A stretch of 64,000 nucleotides of DNA from Sphingomonas sp. 35-24ZXX (GTDB lineage: Bacteria > Pseudomonadota > Alphaproteobacteria > Sphingomonadales > Sphingomonadaceae). The translations under genes were made by a program, and so were the position numbers. How positions within the stretch are numbered: position 1 is the first letter of the stretch; every line of letters starts with the position of its first letter. The notes under the pieces are model-generated. The model was given only the letters and a program-made list of their open reading frames with translations, searched no databases and was not told the DNA's origin. Shown here in pieces: positions 38,679 to 47,613 of the stretch. Where the stretch lies: NCBI RefSeq assembly GCF_000786215.1, contig NZ_JROG01000003.1, forward strand, positions 558,001-622,000. The letters are read 5' to 3'.

Positions 38679-39010
38679 ATGCCCTGCATGTCATAGCTTT
38701 CGGCAGGCACGCGGCAGGTCAGGCTGCCCCATTCCTCGCGCAGGAAGATCTGGCACGACAGCCGCGAAGTCCGCGTGACCGCCACCGCGAGGTCCAGCAT
38801 GTCCTCTTCCATCTCGACCGGCTCGGGAAGCTTGGCGAAATCGGCGGCATCGATGATCAGGTGGCAGGTCGAACAGGCCATCTGCCCTTCGCACGTGCCT
38901 TCGAGCGGCAAGCCATGGGCCTGCGCGACATCGAGCAACCTGTCACCATCCTTTGCCTGAACGCTCTGACGGGTCTTGCCGTCGGCGCTGATGAAAATCA
39001 CCTCGATCAT
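38675..39010 (-). CDS. 2Fe-2S ferredoxin (adrenodoxin/ISC type)
   Basis: Ferredoxin of 111 aa of the adrenodoxin-like group. Cluster ligands are in CEGQMACSTC (CxxxxxCxxC) and the later SRLSCQI. It would carry electrons for Fe-S assembly or a cytochrome P450. It lies immediately after two cysteine desulfurase genes (3 nt from the nearer one), which favours a role in Fe-S or sulfur chemistry. The stop overlaps the beta-lactamase start by 4 nt. Confidence 0.9.
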   Translation of the reverse strand: MIEVIFISADGKTRQSVQAKDGDRLLDVAQAHGLPLEGTCEGQMACSTCHLIIDAADFAKLPEPVEMEEDMLDLAVAVTRTSRLSCQIFLREEWGSLTCRVPAESYDMQGM

Positions 39011-39013
39011 CGC

Positions 39014-40141
39014 TCACCCCGTCTGCCTGTCGGCCGCATCGATGATCAAATGCGCGGCGCGTTCGATTTCGTCAACCATGGTATAGCGCCCAAAGCCCAG
39101 GCGGATCGACGAACGGACCTTGTCGGTCGGCAAACCCAGCGCGGTCAGCACATGGCTGGGCCGTCCCGAGCCGCTGGCACAGGCCGAACCTGCCGAAAAC
39201 GCCACCCCGCGAACATCCGACATCAGCCGCGCGACATCCAGCCCGTCACGCTGCAGGTTGAGATTGCCGGCATAGCGATGTTCGAGCGAACCATTGACTT
39301 GCCAGCCGGAAAACGCGGCCAGCGCGGCATCGCGCAATCGGGCGACATGCGCCGCGTCTTCCGCCTGGCGTTCTCCTGCCAGCTTCGCCGCCGCGCCGAA
39401 GCCGGCGCACAGCGCGGGCGACAGCGTGCCCGACCGCAGCCCCTGTTCCTGGCCGCCGCCATGGATCAGCGGTTCCAGCGCCACGCCGTCGCGCACCCAC
39501 AGCGCGCCGATGCCCTTGGGGCCGTGGATCTTGTGCGCACTGATCGCGATCATGTCCGCGGCTTGCGGCAGTGGCACGCGACCGAAGCCCTGCACCGCGT
39601 CGCACAGGAACAAAGCGCCTGCATCATGCGCCATCGCTGCCAACTGCTCGACTGGCTGGATCACGCCGATCTCGTTGTTGACCAGCATCGCTGCGACCAG
39701 CGCGGTATCGCTGCCAATGGCGGAGCGCGTGGTCTCGGCATCGACCAGCCCGTCGGTGCCGACCGGCAGCAGATCGAGCCGATGGCCCTTCCCCTCCAGC
39801 CACAGGCAGGTATCGCGCACTGCGGCATGCTCGGTGGCGATGGTGACAAGGCCGGAACGCGGAGCCAGCGCGGGCAGAGCCCCTCGCAAGGCAAGATTGA
39901 GCGCTTCGGTCGCGCCGCTGGTAAAGATCACGCGGCCGCCGGGCGGCATCAGCGCGGCAATCTGCGCGCGCGCGACCTCAACGGCGGCTGCCGCCCTTCG
40001 CCCGACGGAATGCGCGCTATGCGGATTGGCCCAGCCCGATGTGCTGTCTGGCGCTCCCAGCCATGGCTGCATCGCTGCCAGCGCTTCCGGTGCCAGCGGC
40101 GTTGTTGCCTGGTAATCGAGATAGATCGGCTGTGCCGCCAC
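39014..40141 (-). CDS. Cysteine desulfurase, NifS/IscS-like (second of tandem pair)
   Basis: PLP-dependent cysteine desulfurase of 375 aa. The PLP Lys is in ISAHKIHGPKGIGALW and the catalytic Cys in FSAGSACASGSGRPS. The N-terminus IYLDYQATTP is conserved. The GTG at 40141 is chosen because it is 2 nt after the stop of the upstream desulfurase, with GGAG 7 nt before it. Together with its neighbour and the ferredoxin it may supply persulfide sulfur for Fe-S clusters or tRNA thiolation. No IscU, IscA, HscA or HscB gene is present. Confidence 0.88.
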   Translation of the reverse strand: MAAQPIYLDYQATTPLAPEALAAMQPWLGAPDSTSGWANPHSAHSVGRRAAAAVEVARAQIAALMPPGGRVIFTSGATEALNLALRGALPALAPRSGLVTIATEHAAVRDTCLWLEGKGHRLDLLPVGTDGLVDAETTRSAIGSDTALVAAMLVNNEIGVIQPVEQLAAMAHDAGALFLCDAVQGFGRVPLPQAADMIAISAHKIHGPKGIGALWVRDGVALEPLIHGGGQEQGLRSGTLSPALCAGFGAAAKLAGERQAEDAAHVARLRDAALAAFSGWQVNGSLEHRYAGNLNLQRDGLDVARLMSDVRGVAFSAGSACASGSGRPSHVLTALGLPTDKVRSSIRLGFGRYTMVDEIERAAHLIIDAADRQTG

Positions 40142-40143
40142 GC

Positions 40144-41229
40144 TCAGCTCCGCGCGCGCTGGGCCATCGCCCGCCACAGCTCGATGAAGCGATAGACGTG
40201 CGCCCGCGTGGTCGAAGGGCCGAAGCTCACCCGCACGACCTCGCCCGCGGCCTTCTCATCCCAACCCATCGCGGTCAGCACCGCGCTGGTCTTGAGCGTG
40301 CCGGAGGAGCACGCGCTGCCCGCCGAAACCGAAACTCCGGCCAGATCGAACTGGATCAGCTGGGCATTGGCCGCGACCCCCGGCATCCGGTAGCTCCCGA
40401 TCGTCGGCAGCCGTGACGCATTGTGCGCGACGATCTCGCCACCGCCAACGCGAATGGCGCTGTCGAGCTGATGGCGCAGGTCGGCGGCACGGTCCATCCA
40501 GTTGCGCGAAGCGGCCAGCGCGGCAGCAAAGCCCATCGCGGCGGGCAGATTCTCGGTCCCGCCACGATAGCCCTTTTCCTGCCCACCGGGCGGATACAGC
40601 AGCCCGAGATTGCGGACCAGCAACGCGCCAATTCCCGGCGGTCCGCCCAGCTTGTGCGCCGACACCACGATCATGTCGGCATCGGGCAGCGCCATCTTGC
40701 CCGCGCTTTGCGAGGCGTCGCACAGGGTCACGCCCCTGCCTTCGCGGGCGATGGTGGCAATCGCGGCACTGTCCTGAATCACCCCGGTTTCGCTGTTGAC
40801 CGACTGGACGATCACCAGGGACCGCCCGATCGCCGCTTCCAGCGCGCGCTGCAGGCTGGTCTGCACCAGCTCGCCATCCAGATCGACCGCCAGCCTCATC
40901 ACCGGGCGACTGGCCGGCGCTCGCTCGACGATCCGCTGGACCGCATCATGTTCGGTAGGGCTGACGATCCAGCCATCAAGCTTGCTCGCCTGCATCGCCA
41001 GCGCAATCGCCTCGCTGGCGCCGCTGGTGAGGATCACCTCGCCATGCCAGCCCAGCGCATCTGCGATGCCGCGCCGAGCCTCTTCCAGCGCCGCGCGGGC
41101 GGCGCGCCCATCGGCATGGGGGGACGAAGGATTGGCCCAGAATTCCATCGCGGCGAGGCTCGCCGCGCGGGCTTCGGGCAGCACCGGCGTGGTCGCCGCA
41201 TGGTCAAGATAGATGCGCGCTTCGCTCAT
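40144..41229 (-). CDS. Cysteine desulfurase, NifS/IscS-like (first of tandem pair)
   Basis: Second, divergent cysteine desulfurase of 361 aa. It has IYLDHAATTPVLPEA at the start, the PLP Lys in VSAHKLGGPPGIGALL and the catalytic Cys in SAGSACSSGTLKTSAVL. Clearly a paralogue of the following gene, but not a recent copy. The ATG at 41229 is preferred; the frame is open further upstream, but conserved sequence begins here. It lies 209 bp from the divergent alpha/beta hydrolase gene and probably heads the operon. Confidence 0.88.
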   Translation of the reverse strand: MSEARIYLDHAATTPVLPEARAASLAAMEFWANPSSPHADGRAARAALEEARRGIADALGWHGEVILTSGASEAIALAMQASKLDGWIVSPTEHDAVQRIVERAPASRPVMRLAVDLDGELVQTSLQRALEAAIGRSLVIVQSVNSETGVIQDSAAIATIAREGRGVTLCDASQSAGKMALPDADMIVVSAHKLGGPPGIGALLVRNLGLLYPPGGQEKGYRGGTENLPAAMGFAAALAASRNWMDRAADLRHQLDSAIRVGGGEIVAHNASRLPTIGSYRMPGVAANAQLIQFDLAGVSVSAGSACSSGTLKTSAVLTAMGWDEKAAGEVVRVSFGPSTTRAHVYRFIELWRAMAQRARS

Positions 41230-41438
41230 GGTCTCGATCAGCTTGGCCAGGCACGATATCGGTTCATCGCATTCCTCTAACCGCGCAAAGCGCCAATGCC
41301 ACGCATTTTGTTGCTTTTTGAAGGTTGCATTGCGTATAGGCCCCCTTTCTCGGCGTATCCTGAGCCCCATATATGGCTGGGGCGGGGTCTCGTCCGGATG
41401 GTCGCCTGTCCAATTTCCTATCCGAAAGTCCGCACATC

Positions 41439-42095
41439 ATGCCCGCCGTCATCTTTCCCGGTCCCGAAGGCCGTCTCGAAGGGCGCTTCAGCCCCGCCCC
41501 CCGTCCGCGTGCACCGGTTGCGATGATCCTGCATCCCCACCCCCAGGGTGGCGGCACGATGAACGATCGCATCACCCAGGCGCTGTACAAGACCTTCGTG
41601 CGCCGCGGCTTTGCGACGCTGCGCTTCAACTTCCGCGGCGTGGGCCGCAGCCAGGGCACGTTCGACAACGGCATTGGCGAGCTTTCCGATGCCGCGGCCG
41701 CGCTCGACTGGGTGCAGAGCTTCCACCCCGAGGCGCAGACCACCTGGGTGGCAGGCTTCAGCTTCGGCGCGCTGATCTCGATGCAGCTGCTGATGCGCCG
41801 CCCCGAGATTCGCGGTTTCATCTCGGTGGCGCCGCCGGCCAACATGTACGATTTCAGCTTCCTCGCCCCCTGCCCCGCCTCGGGCATCATCGTGCAGGGT
41901 GCCGCCGACACCGTGGTGACGCCGGGCGCGGTGCAGAAGCTGGTCGACAAGCTGCGCACCCAGAAGCACATCACCATCCATCATGACGAGATCAGCCGCG
42001 CCAACCATTTCTTCGAGCACGAACTCGACGATCTGATGCACTCGGTCGACAATTATCTCGACATGCGCCTCGCACCGGATTCGCCGATCCGCTGA
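41439..42095 (+). CDS. Alpha/beta hydrolase (dienelactone hydrolase-like)
   Basis: Small alpha/beta hydrolase of 218 aa. The oxyanion-hole region LHPHPQGGGTMND is followed by FRGVGRSQG, the nucleophile elbow GFSFGA (Ser), Asp in QGAADTVV and His in RANHFFEHELDDL. No signal peptide. This type occurs as a stand-alone gene in many proteobacteria, with unknown substrate. The ATG at 41439 begins the conserved part. Confidence 0.85.
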   Translation: MPAVIFPGPEGRLEGRFSPAPRPRAPVAMILHPHPQGGGTMNDRITQALYKTFVRRGFATLRFNFRGVGRSQGTFDNGIGELSDAAAALDWVQSFHPEAQTTWVAGFSFGALISMQLLMRRPEIRGFISVAPPANMYDFSFLAPCPASGIIVQGAADTVVTPGAVQKLVDKLRTQKHITIHHDEISRANHFFEHELDDLMHSVDNYLDMRLAPDSPIR

Positions 42096-42192
42096 GGCGT
42101 TTGCCGGGGCCGAGCGTCTCTTGGTCGAAAGCGACGCGCGGCATCGGCAGCAGCAGGTTATCGTGCCTTATCCATGAAGCAATGGGGGCATT

Positions 42193-43191
42193 ATGCGCGT
42201 TGATCGTCTGAATATCGCGTTAGCGGCTGCGGCGGCGCTGCTTGTCTGCGCGCCTGCATCGGCGCAGCAGACCGAACCGCAGCCCAACACCGGCGCAGAT
42301 ACGCAACCCGACGAGATCGAGGTGATCGGACGTCGCCAAAGCGAAGAGCAGGCGCGCAAGGAAGCGAATGACTTCGTTCGCCGCACCTTGGCGACCAGCA
42401 GCGACGATCCGCTGGCGCGCTGGGTGTCACCGGTCTGCCCCGCCGTGCTGGGTATCCAGCCCGAATATGCCGCAGTCGTTGAGCGCAAAATCCGCGCAAT
42501 CGCCCGCACCGCCGAAATCGAGCTGGCCCCGGCACCGTGCAAGAGCAATGTCGTGATCAGCTTTGCCACCGATGCCAAGGCTGTGGTGCAGCGCATCGCC
42601 AAGAAATCGCCCCGGCGGCTGGCAGAAGTGCAGATTCCCGATCGCCCGGCCCTGCTCACCGGCAATGCGCCGGTCCGCTGGTGGTACACCACGCAGGAAA
42701 CCGGCGCCGACGGTGCGAGCGCGGTCACCTCCGACGGCCTTGCTGCCAATGCCGGCACCGCAGAAGGGGGCGGCTCTTCAATCGGCAACGGTCTGCCGAC
42801 AGTGCAGGCCTATAGCTCCAGCATCATCCGCACCCAGATCGTGCGCGCGCTGCGCAGTGCGACGATCGTGATCGATGTGTCGCGCGCCGAAGGCGTGCCG
42901 CTCGATGCGGTCGCAGCTTACGCAGCCATGGTCGCATTTGCCGAGATGAAACCCGCGCAGGTCCCTCCCCCCAATTCGATTCTCGGGCTTTTCGCTCCAG
43001 ACGCCAAGGTCGCCGGCGCGACCGACTGGGACATCAGCTTCCTGAAAGCGCTCTACAGCATCCCCGCTGCGCGCGCGGGCTGGAAACAGCGCCGCATGCT
43101 GGTCGGCAAGATCCTCAAGGACAGCGAAGCCGCCGGTCAGATCGACAACGACGAAGACCTGACCGAAGGGCTTGCCGAGCCCAAAGGCTGA
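42193..43191 (+). CDS. Hypothetical exported protein
   Basis: Unrecognised protein of 332 aa with a clear signal peptide (ALAAAAALLVCAPASAQQ). Its start, a Gln/Glu/Pro-rich region with IEVIGRR, resembles the short linkers seen in TonB-receptor N-termini, but no receptor fold follows. A cysteine pair (SPVCPAVLG and APCKSNVVIS) may form a disulfide. The centre has a Gly/Ala-rich loop and the C-terminus is charged. GGGGG lies upstream of the ATG. Convergent with the FAH-type gene, 3 nt apart. Confidence 0.65.
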   Translation: MRVDRLNIALAAAAALLVCAPASAQQTEPQPNTGADTQPDEIEVIGRRQSEEQARKEANDFVRRTLATSSDDPLARWVSPVCPAVLGIQPEYAAVVERKIRAIARTAEIELAPAPCKSNVVISFATDAKAVVQRIAKKSPRRLAEVQIPDRPALLTGNAPVRWWYTTQETGADGASAVTSDGLAANAGTAEGGGSSIGNGLPTVQAYSSSIIRTQIVRALRSATIVIDVSRAEGVPLDAVAAYAAMVAFAEMKPAQVPPPNSILGLFAPDAKVAGATDWDISFLKALYSIPAARAGWKQRRMLVGKILKDSEAAGQIDNDEDLTEGLAEPKG

Positions 43192-43194
43192 GCG

Positions 43195-44202
43195 TCAGCC
43201 CACCACCACCGTCTGCTCGATCACGCCGAAGATCGAATGCTCGCGGTCGTCGTGAACATCGATGCGCACGACGTCGCCGTCCTTGAGGAACGGGGTGCTC
43301 ATTTCGCCCGTCTTGATCTTTTCGACCATGCGCAGTTCGGCGATGCAGCTGTAGCCCAGGCCGCCCTCGCTCACCGGGCGACCCGGCCCGCCATCGCTGT
43401 CGCGGTTGGAGACGGTACCCGATCCGATGATCGATCCGGCGCGGACCCGGCGGGTCTTGGCGAGGTGCGCAATCAGCACGCCGAAATCGAACGTGCAGTC
43501 ATCCGATGCCACGGCGCGGCCGAAAGGCTGGCCGTTCAGATCGACCATCAACGTGCGGTGAAGCTTCCCGTCCTTCCAGTAATCACCCAGCGTGTCGGGG
43601 GTAACGAACACCGGCGAGAATGCGCTGGCGGGCTTGGACTGGACGAAGCCGAAACCCTTGGCGAGCTCATCTGGGATCAGATTGCGCAGCGACACATCGT
43701 TGACAAGGCCCACCAGCCGGATCGCGCGGCGGGCATCCTCGGGGGTCGCGCCCTGCGGCACATCGCCGGTGACAACGACGATCTCGGCTTCGAGGTCGCA
43801 GCCCCAGGCTTCGTCCTTGAGTTCGATCGGGTCTCGCGCGCCCATGAAGTCGTCCGATCCGCCCTGGTACATCAGCGGGTCGGTCCAGAAGCTTTCAGGC
43901 AGCTCGGCACCGCGCGCCTTGCGCACCAGTTCGACATGATTGACGTACGCCGATCCGTCCACCCACTGGAACGCGCGCGGCAGGGGCGCGTCGGCATCAT
44001 GCTCGTGGAACCGCTCGCGCGGAATCACACCGTGTTCCAGATCGCGCGACAGGACCTCGAGATAGGGCGCCATCCGGTCCCAGTCGTCGAGCGCCGCCTG
44101 CAAGGTCGGCACCAGATGGCTGGCATCGGCATACCAGGCCAGATCGTTGGAAACGACGACCAGATGGCCATCACGACCGCTCTTGAGGGATGCTAGCTTC
44201 AT
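43195..44202 (-). CDS. Fumarylacetoacetate hydrolase family protein
   Basis: Protein of 335 aa of the FAH superfamily, with the hydrolase core YQGGSDDFMGARDPI, CDLEAEIVVVTGDV, and the metal- and substrate-site segments (GSGTVSNRDSDGGPGRP). Together with maiA it would complete aromatic degradation through homogentisate or gentisate, giving fumarate and acetoacetate (or pyruvate). Last gene of the minus-strand operon maiA-TonB receptor-marR-FAH. The homogentisate or gentisate dioxygenase gene is not in the window. Confidence 0.88.
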   Translation of the reverse strand: MKLASLKSGRDGHLVVVSNDLAWYADASHLVPTLQAALDDWDRMAPYLEVLSRDLEHGVIPRERFHEHDADAPLPRAFQWVDGSAYVNHVELVRKARGAELPESFWTDPLMYQGGSDDFMGARDPIELKDEAWGCDLEAEIVVVTGDVPQGATPEDARRAIRLVGLVNDVSLRNLIPDELAKGFGFVQSKPASAFSPVFVTPDTLGDYWKDGKLHRTLMVDLNGQPFGRAVASDDCTFDFGVLIAHLAKTRRVRAGSIIGSGTVSNRDSDGGPGRPVSEGGLGYSCIAELRMVEKIKTGEMSTPFLKDGDVVRIDVHDDREHSIFGVIEQTVVVG

Positions 44203-44296
44203 GGGTGCGGCTTCCTTCTTGTGTTGCCTGTGCGGGCACGTGCTCGCTGCAGCATAGTATCATTTGAAACCGGAAGACAAGGCGAAACGGTACGGT

Positions 44297-44749
44297 TCAA
44301 TCGTCGGTCAGATCGTCGGCGCGGCGCAGCAGCTTGCCCAGCAGGGTGGCGAGCTGCGCCTGTTCGGCGTCGTCGAGAACCGCCAGCACCTGCGCTTCCA
44401 TCTCGAGCGCTAGCGGCATGATCTCGGCATAAAGCGCCTGACCTGCCGATGTGAGCGCCAGATGGTGCGAGCGGCCATCCTGCATGTTCGGGGCGCGCTG
44501 GATCAGCGCCCGTTCGCCCAATGTCTTGGTCGCGCGATTGACCGCGACCTTGTCCATCCGCGTCGCCGCGACCAGTTCGCGCTGCGTTGCCTCGCCGACA
44601 TCGCCGAGCACCGCCATCACCCGCCATTCGGGGATCTTGAGCCCGAACCGCGTGCGGTATTCCCGCGCAATCAGATCGCTGACCGCATTCGACGTGATCG
44701 AGATGCGGTACGGGAGGAAATCGGCAAGGCGGGTTATGCTGCGGGTCAT
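44297..44749 (-). CDS. MarR family transcriptional regulator
   Basis: Winged-helix regulator of 150 aa. The DNA-binding part has GEATQRELVAATRMDKVAVNRATKTL followed by the wing (GRSHHLALTSAGQAL). It is 15 nt downstream of the TonB receptor gene and 94 nt before the FAH-type gene, on the same strand. It probably controls this operon in response to an aromatic compound, by analogy with HmgR/HpaR-type regulators; inference from context. Confidence 0.88.
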   Translation of the reverse strand: MTRSITRLADFLPYRISITSNAVSDLIAREYRTRFGLKIPEWRVMAVLGDVGEATQRELVAATRMDKVAVNRATKTLGERALIQRAPNMQDGRSHHLALTSAGQALYAEIMPLALEMEAQVLAVLDDAEQAQLATLLGKLLRRADDLTDD

Positions 44750-44764
44750 GTTGCAGGTCTCAGG

Positions 44765-46882
44765 CTATTCAATGTCCAGTTTGACGCCAAGCCAAATCGT
44801 ACGCGGTGCGGCACGCTCGACGATCCCGGGGCCGCTGATGCCCGCCTGAACGACCGTATCGAACAGGTTTTCGCCGCGCAGTTCGACCAGCAGGTTGCGG
44901 TTCAGCCGAAGCGCGGCGCGCGCATCCAGCGTGACCGCGTCGTCCAGCGCCAGTTGGCCCAGATCATCCTCGAACTGCGAACCGACATAGCGGGCGGTCA
45001 GGTTGAGTCCGCTGTCACCGCCTTGCGGAAACCAGCCGATCGATCCGGTCGCAAAGTGGCGCGGCACCTGCGCCGGACGGCGACCATCGATCGCCGCCTG
45101 GCCGGGCGCAGCCCGCACCTCGGCATCGACGAAGCTGTAGGCGGCGGCCACATCGAAATCGCCGATATCGGCGCGCGCCTCGATCTCGACCCCCTTGGCC
45201 TCGACCGAATCCAGATTCTGCCGCTGGCTGAAGCTGCCGGCCGCCGAGACGAAGCCGACGCCGGGAAAGGTGCCGGGCCCGCGCGCCAGCGTCACATTGG
45301 CAATGGCATTGTCGAGCCGGTTCCAGAACACGGTCGCACCCAGGCGGATCGTGTAGATCTCGTAATCCGCGCCAAGCTCCACTCCGCGCAGCCGCTCGGG
45401 CGCCAGCGCGGCATTGGCGGAGGTCGCATCAGGACCGACGCGGAAAGGCCGGTAAAGCTCGTTGAGCGTCGGCAGACGCCACCCCAGATAGCCCGCGCCG
45501 CGCAGCGTCAGCAGGCCGGCCGCATCCCAGGCAAAGCCCAGCCTGCCGGTGCCTTCCAGGCCATCGCGGTCGGCAAAATCGCTGGTGGTGAGCGGCGCAC
45601 CGGTCGCCAGCACCGTCTCGCGCAGACTGCCATCGGTCAGCGACCAGTAATCGAGCCTTCCCCCGCCGGTGAGCAGGATATCGGGCGTTGTCTGCCAGCT
45701 CGCCTCGGCGAATGCGCCCAGGGTATCGCTGGCACCGCCTGCCCGGCGCAACCGAGTCGGGTTGCCCGCCACAAAGGTGAACAGCTCGCGCGTTTCGCCG
45801 GTGGTACGACGCCATTCCGCACCCAGCCGCAATTCGCCGCCGCTGCCGATTGACGGGCGGATTTCGGCGCGCGCGCCAAGCCCGGTCGAAGGCGTGTTGA
45901 ACTGGTCGAGGCTCTGGGAGACGGTGGAGCGATCCGCGCTGATCGCACCAAAGCTGCTTTCGAAGCTGCGCATCTGGATATAGGCCAGTACCGACCACGG
46001 CAGGCTGCCGCGCCCGACCAGCCGCACGCTCGCATCGGCACCGCGATTGTCGTTGTCGCTGAAGGCAAAGCCGCGTTCGCGCTGATCGCCAAAGGCGCGC
46101 GCGCTCGCTTGCAACTCAGTGGTGCTGTTGATGGGCGCAACGAAGCGCAGATTGACGCCCCATTGCTCATAGCCTGCCGGGCGATCGACCGCGCCGCGCT
46201 GCGAAGCGATCACCGGGATAAAGCCATCACCCCGGCCATATTGAGCCGACAGCGTCAGCCCACCCTGCCCCAGTGCCTGGCTCGTGCCGATGCTCGCTTC
46301 CAGCGATTCGCGGCTGCCATAGGCCAGATCGCCGTATACGCTGGATTGATCGGGGACGACCCCGGCGCTTTCGAGCTCGATGGTTCCCGCCAGCGCCCCA
46401 GGGCCATCGCCGCCGGTGCCGCCGCCGCGCCGAACACGCACAGACGAAAGGTTGATCGCATCATAGCCGGGAAAGCTGATCCATCCGCCGAACGGATCGC
46501 TTTGCGGAACGCCATCGAGGATGAGCAGCGCGCGGCTAGAGGCGTTGCCGCCCAGCCCGCGCAGGGTCACGCCCTGGCTGGTCGGATTGGCGCTGCGGGC
46601 ATCCGAGCGGCGGAACTGCTGCAATCCCGGAACCAGACGCAGCGCATTTTCCAGCCGCTGGCTGGGCTCGTTGGCCAGCATGTCGGGGGTGATGCTGGTG
46701 ACGCTGTAGGCCCGGTCGCCGATCGGCGTGGCCAATGACTGGCCGATCACGGTGATCGGCGCATCGGGCCAGCGGATCGTGTCGGCGGGCTTGTCCTGAG
46801 CCAGTGCAGGCGCAGCTGCCAGGACCGCACAGGTCGCCAGGCAACTCGACCAAACCATCCTTTGGTGGCGGCGCATGCTCAT
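44765..46882 (-). CDS. TonB-dependent receptor, in an aromatic catabolism operon
   Basis: Complete outer-membrane receptor of 705 aa. Signal peptide to about residue 28 (ending ALAQD). The plug shows PITVIGQ, ITPDMLANEPSQRLENALRL, and GVTLRGLGGNASSRALLILDG. The barrel ends in TIWLGVKLDIE, without the usual terminal Phe. The start overlaps the maiA stop by 4 nt and marR follows 15 nt later. This places it in a degradation operon rather than an iron operon. It may bring in an aromatic or other plant-derived ligand; the substrate is unknown. Confidence 0.9.
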   Translation of the reverse strand: MSMRRHQRMVWSSCLATCAVLAAAPALAQDKPADTIRWPDAPITVIGQSLATPIGDRAYSVTSITPDMLANEPSQRLENALRLVPGLQQFRRSDARSANPTSQGVTLRGLGGNASSRALLILDGVPQSDPFGGWISFPGYDAINLSSVRVRRGGGTGGDGPGALAGTIELESAGVVPDQSSVYGDLAYGSRESLEASIGTSQALGQGGLTLSAQYGRGDGFIPVIASQRGAVDRPAGYEQWGVNLRFVAPINSTTELQASARAFGDQRERGFAFSDNDNRGADASVRLVGRGSLPWSVLAYIQMRSFESSFGAISADRSTVSQSLDQFNTPSTGLGARAEIRPSIGSGGELRLGAEWRRTTGETRELFTFVAGNPTRLRRAGGASDTLGAFAEASWQTTPDILLTGGGRLDYWSLTDGSLRETVLATGAPLTTSDFADRDGLEGTGRLGFAWDAAGLLTLRGAGYLGWRLPTLNELYRPFRVGPDATSANAALAPERLRGVELGADYEIYTIRLGATVFWNRLDNAIANVTLARGPGTFPGVGFVSAAGSFSQRQNLDSVEAKGVEIEARADIGDFDVAAAYSFVDAEVRAAPGQAAIDGRRPAQVPRHFATGSIGWFPQGGDSGLNLTARYVGSQFEDDLGQLALDDAVTLDARAALRLNRNLLVELRGENLFDTVVQAGISGPGIVERAAPRTIWLGVKLDIE

Positions 46883-47511
46883 GCCGGCTTGACCCGATCG
46901 GGATGCGCGGCGGCAAAGGCGGGGATGGCCTGCAGCGCAGCGTCAATCCGCAACAGCCGGGGAAACGGCGTCATGTCGAGGTCGAAACGGCGAGCGTTCG
47001 CCATCTGCGGGACCAGGCAGACATCGGTCAGGTCGGGTGCGTCTCCGCCGAACAGTCCGGTTTCCGGCGCCAGCGCCTCGAGCGCGGCAAATCCCTCGGC
47101 AATCCAGTGGCGGTACCAGCTGTCGATCGCTCCCTGCTGCTGCCCCATCTCGGCCTTGAGATACTGGAGCATCCGCAGATTGTTGACCGGGTGAATGTCG
47201 GCGATGATGATCATCGCGCGCGCCAGCATCGCCGCACGCGCCGCAGGATCGGCAGGGATCAGCCGCGGCTCGGGACGGGTCGCGTCGAGATAGTCGATGA
47301 TCGCCAGCGACTGGCTGAGATCGTGTCCGTCGATGTGCAGCATCGGCACCAGCCCCTGCGGATTGCGCGCGACATAGTCGGGCGCCTTTTGCGCCTGGGT
47401 GAGCAGGTCGGTCGGCACGGCCTGATAGGCGACCTGCTTCAGGTTGAGGGCGATGCGCACCCGGTAGCTGGCCGAGGAGCGCCAGTAATCGTACAGGATG
47501 ATATCGGACAT
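46879..47511 (-). CDS. maiA: Maleylacetoacetate/maleylpyruvate isomerase (GST zeta)
   Basis: Glutathione S-transferase zeta-class isomerase of 210 aa. The N-terminal thioredoxin fold has RSSASYRVRIALN, where the usual SSCS has Ala in place of Cys, as in many proteobacteria, and NPQGLVPMLH. The C-terminal helices include DLTDVCLVPQMANARRFD. It isomerises maleylacetoacetate (or maleylpyruvate) to the fumaryl form, the substrate for the FAH-type enzyme in the same operon. First gene of the operon, overlapping the TonB receptor by 4 nt. Confidence 0.93.
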   Translation of the reverse strand: MSDIILYDYWRSSASYRVRIALNLKQVAYQAVPTDLLTQAQKAPDYVARNPQGLVPMLHIDGHDLSQSLAIIDYLDATRPEPRLIPADPAARAAMLARAMIIIADIHPVNNLRMLQYLKAEMGQQQGAIDSWYRHWIAEGFAALEALAPETGLFGGDAPDLTDVCLVPQMANARRFDLDMTPFPRLLRIDAALQAIPAFAAAHPDRVKPA

Positions 47512-47613
47512 GGGGTATTCCTTGGGGGTCAGTGAGCCGGGCCGCGCACCATATGGCGGCAACCCCGCGATGCAAGGCTTGTTTCCCCGCAGCGGACGGC
47601 TAAGCCTTGCGCC

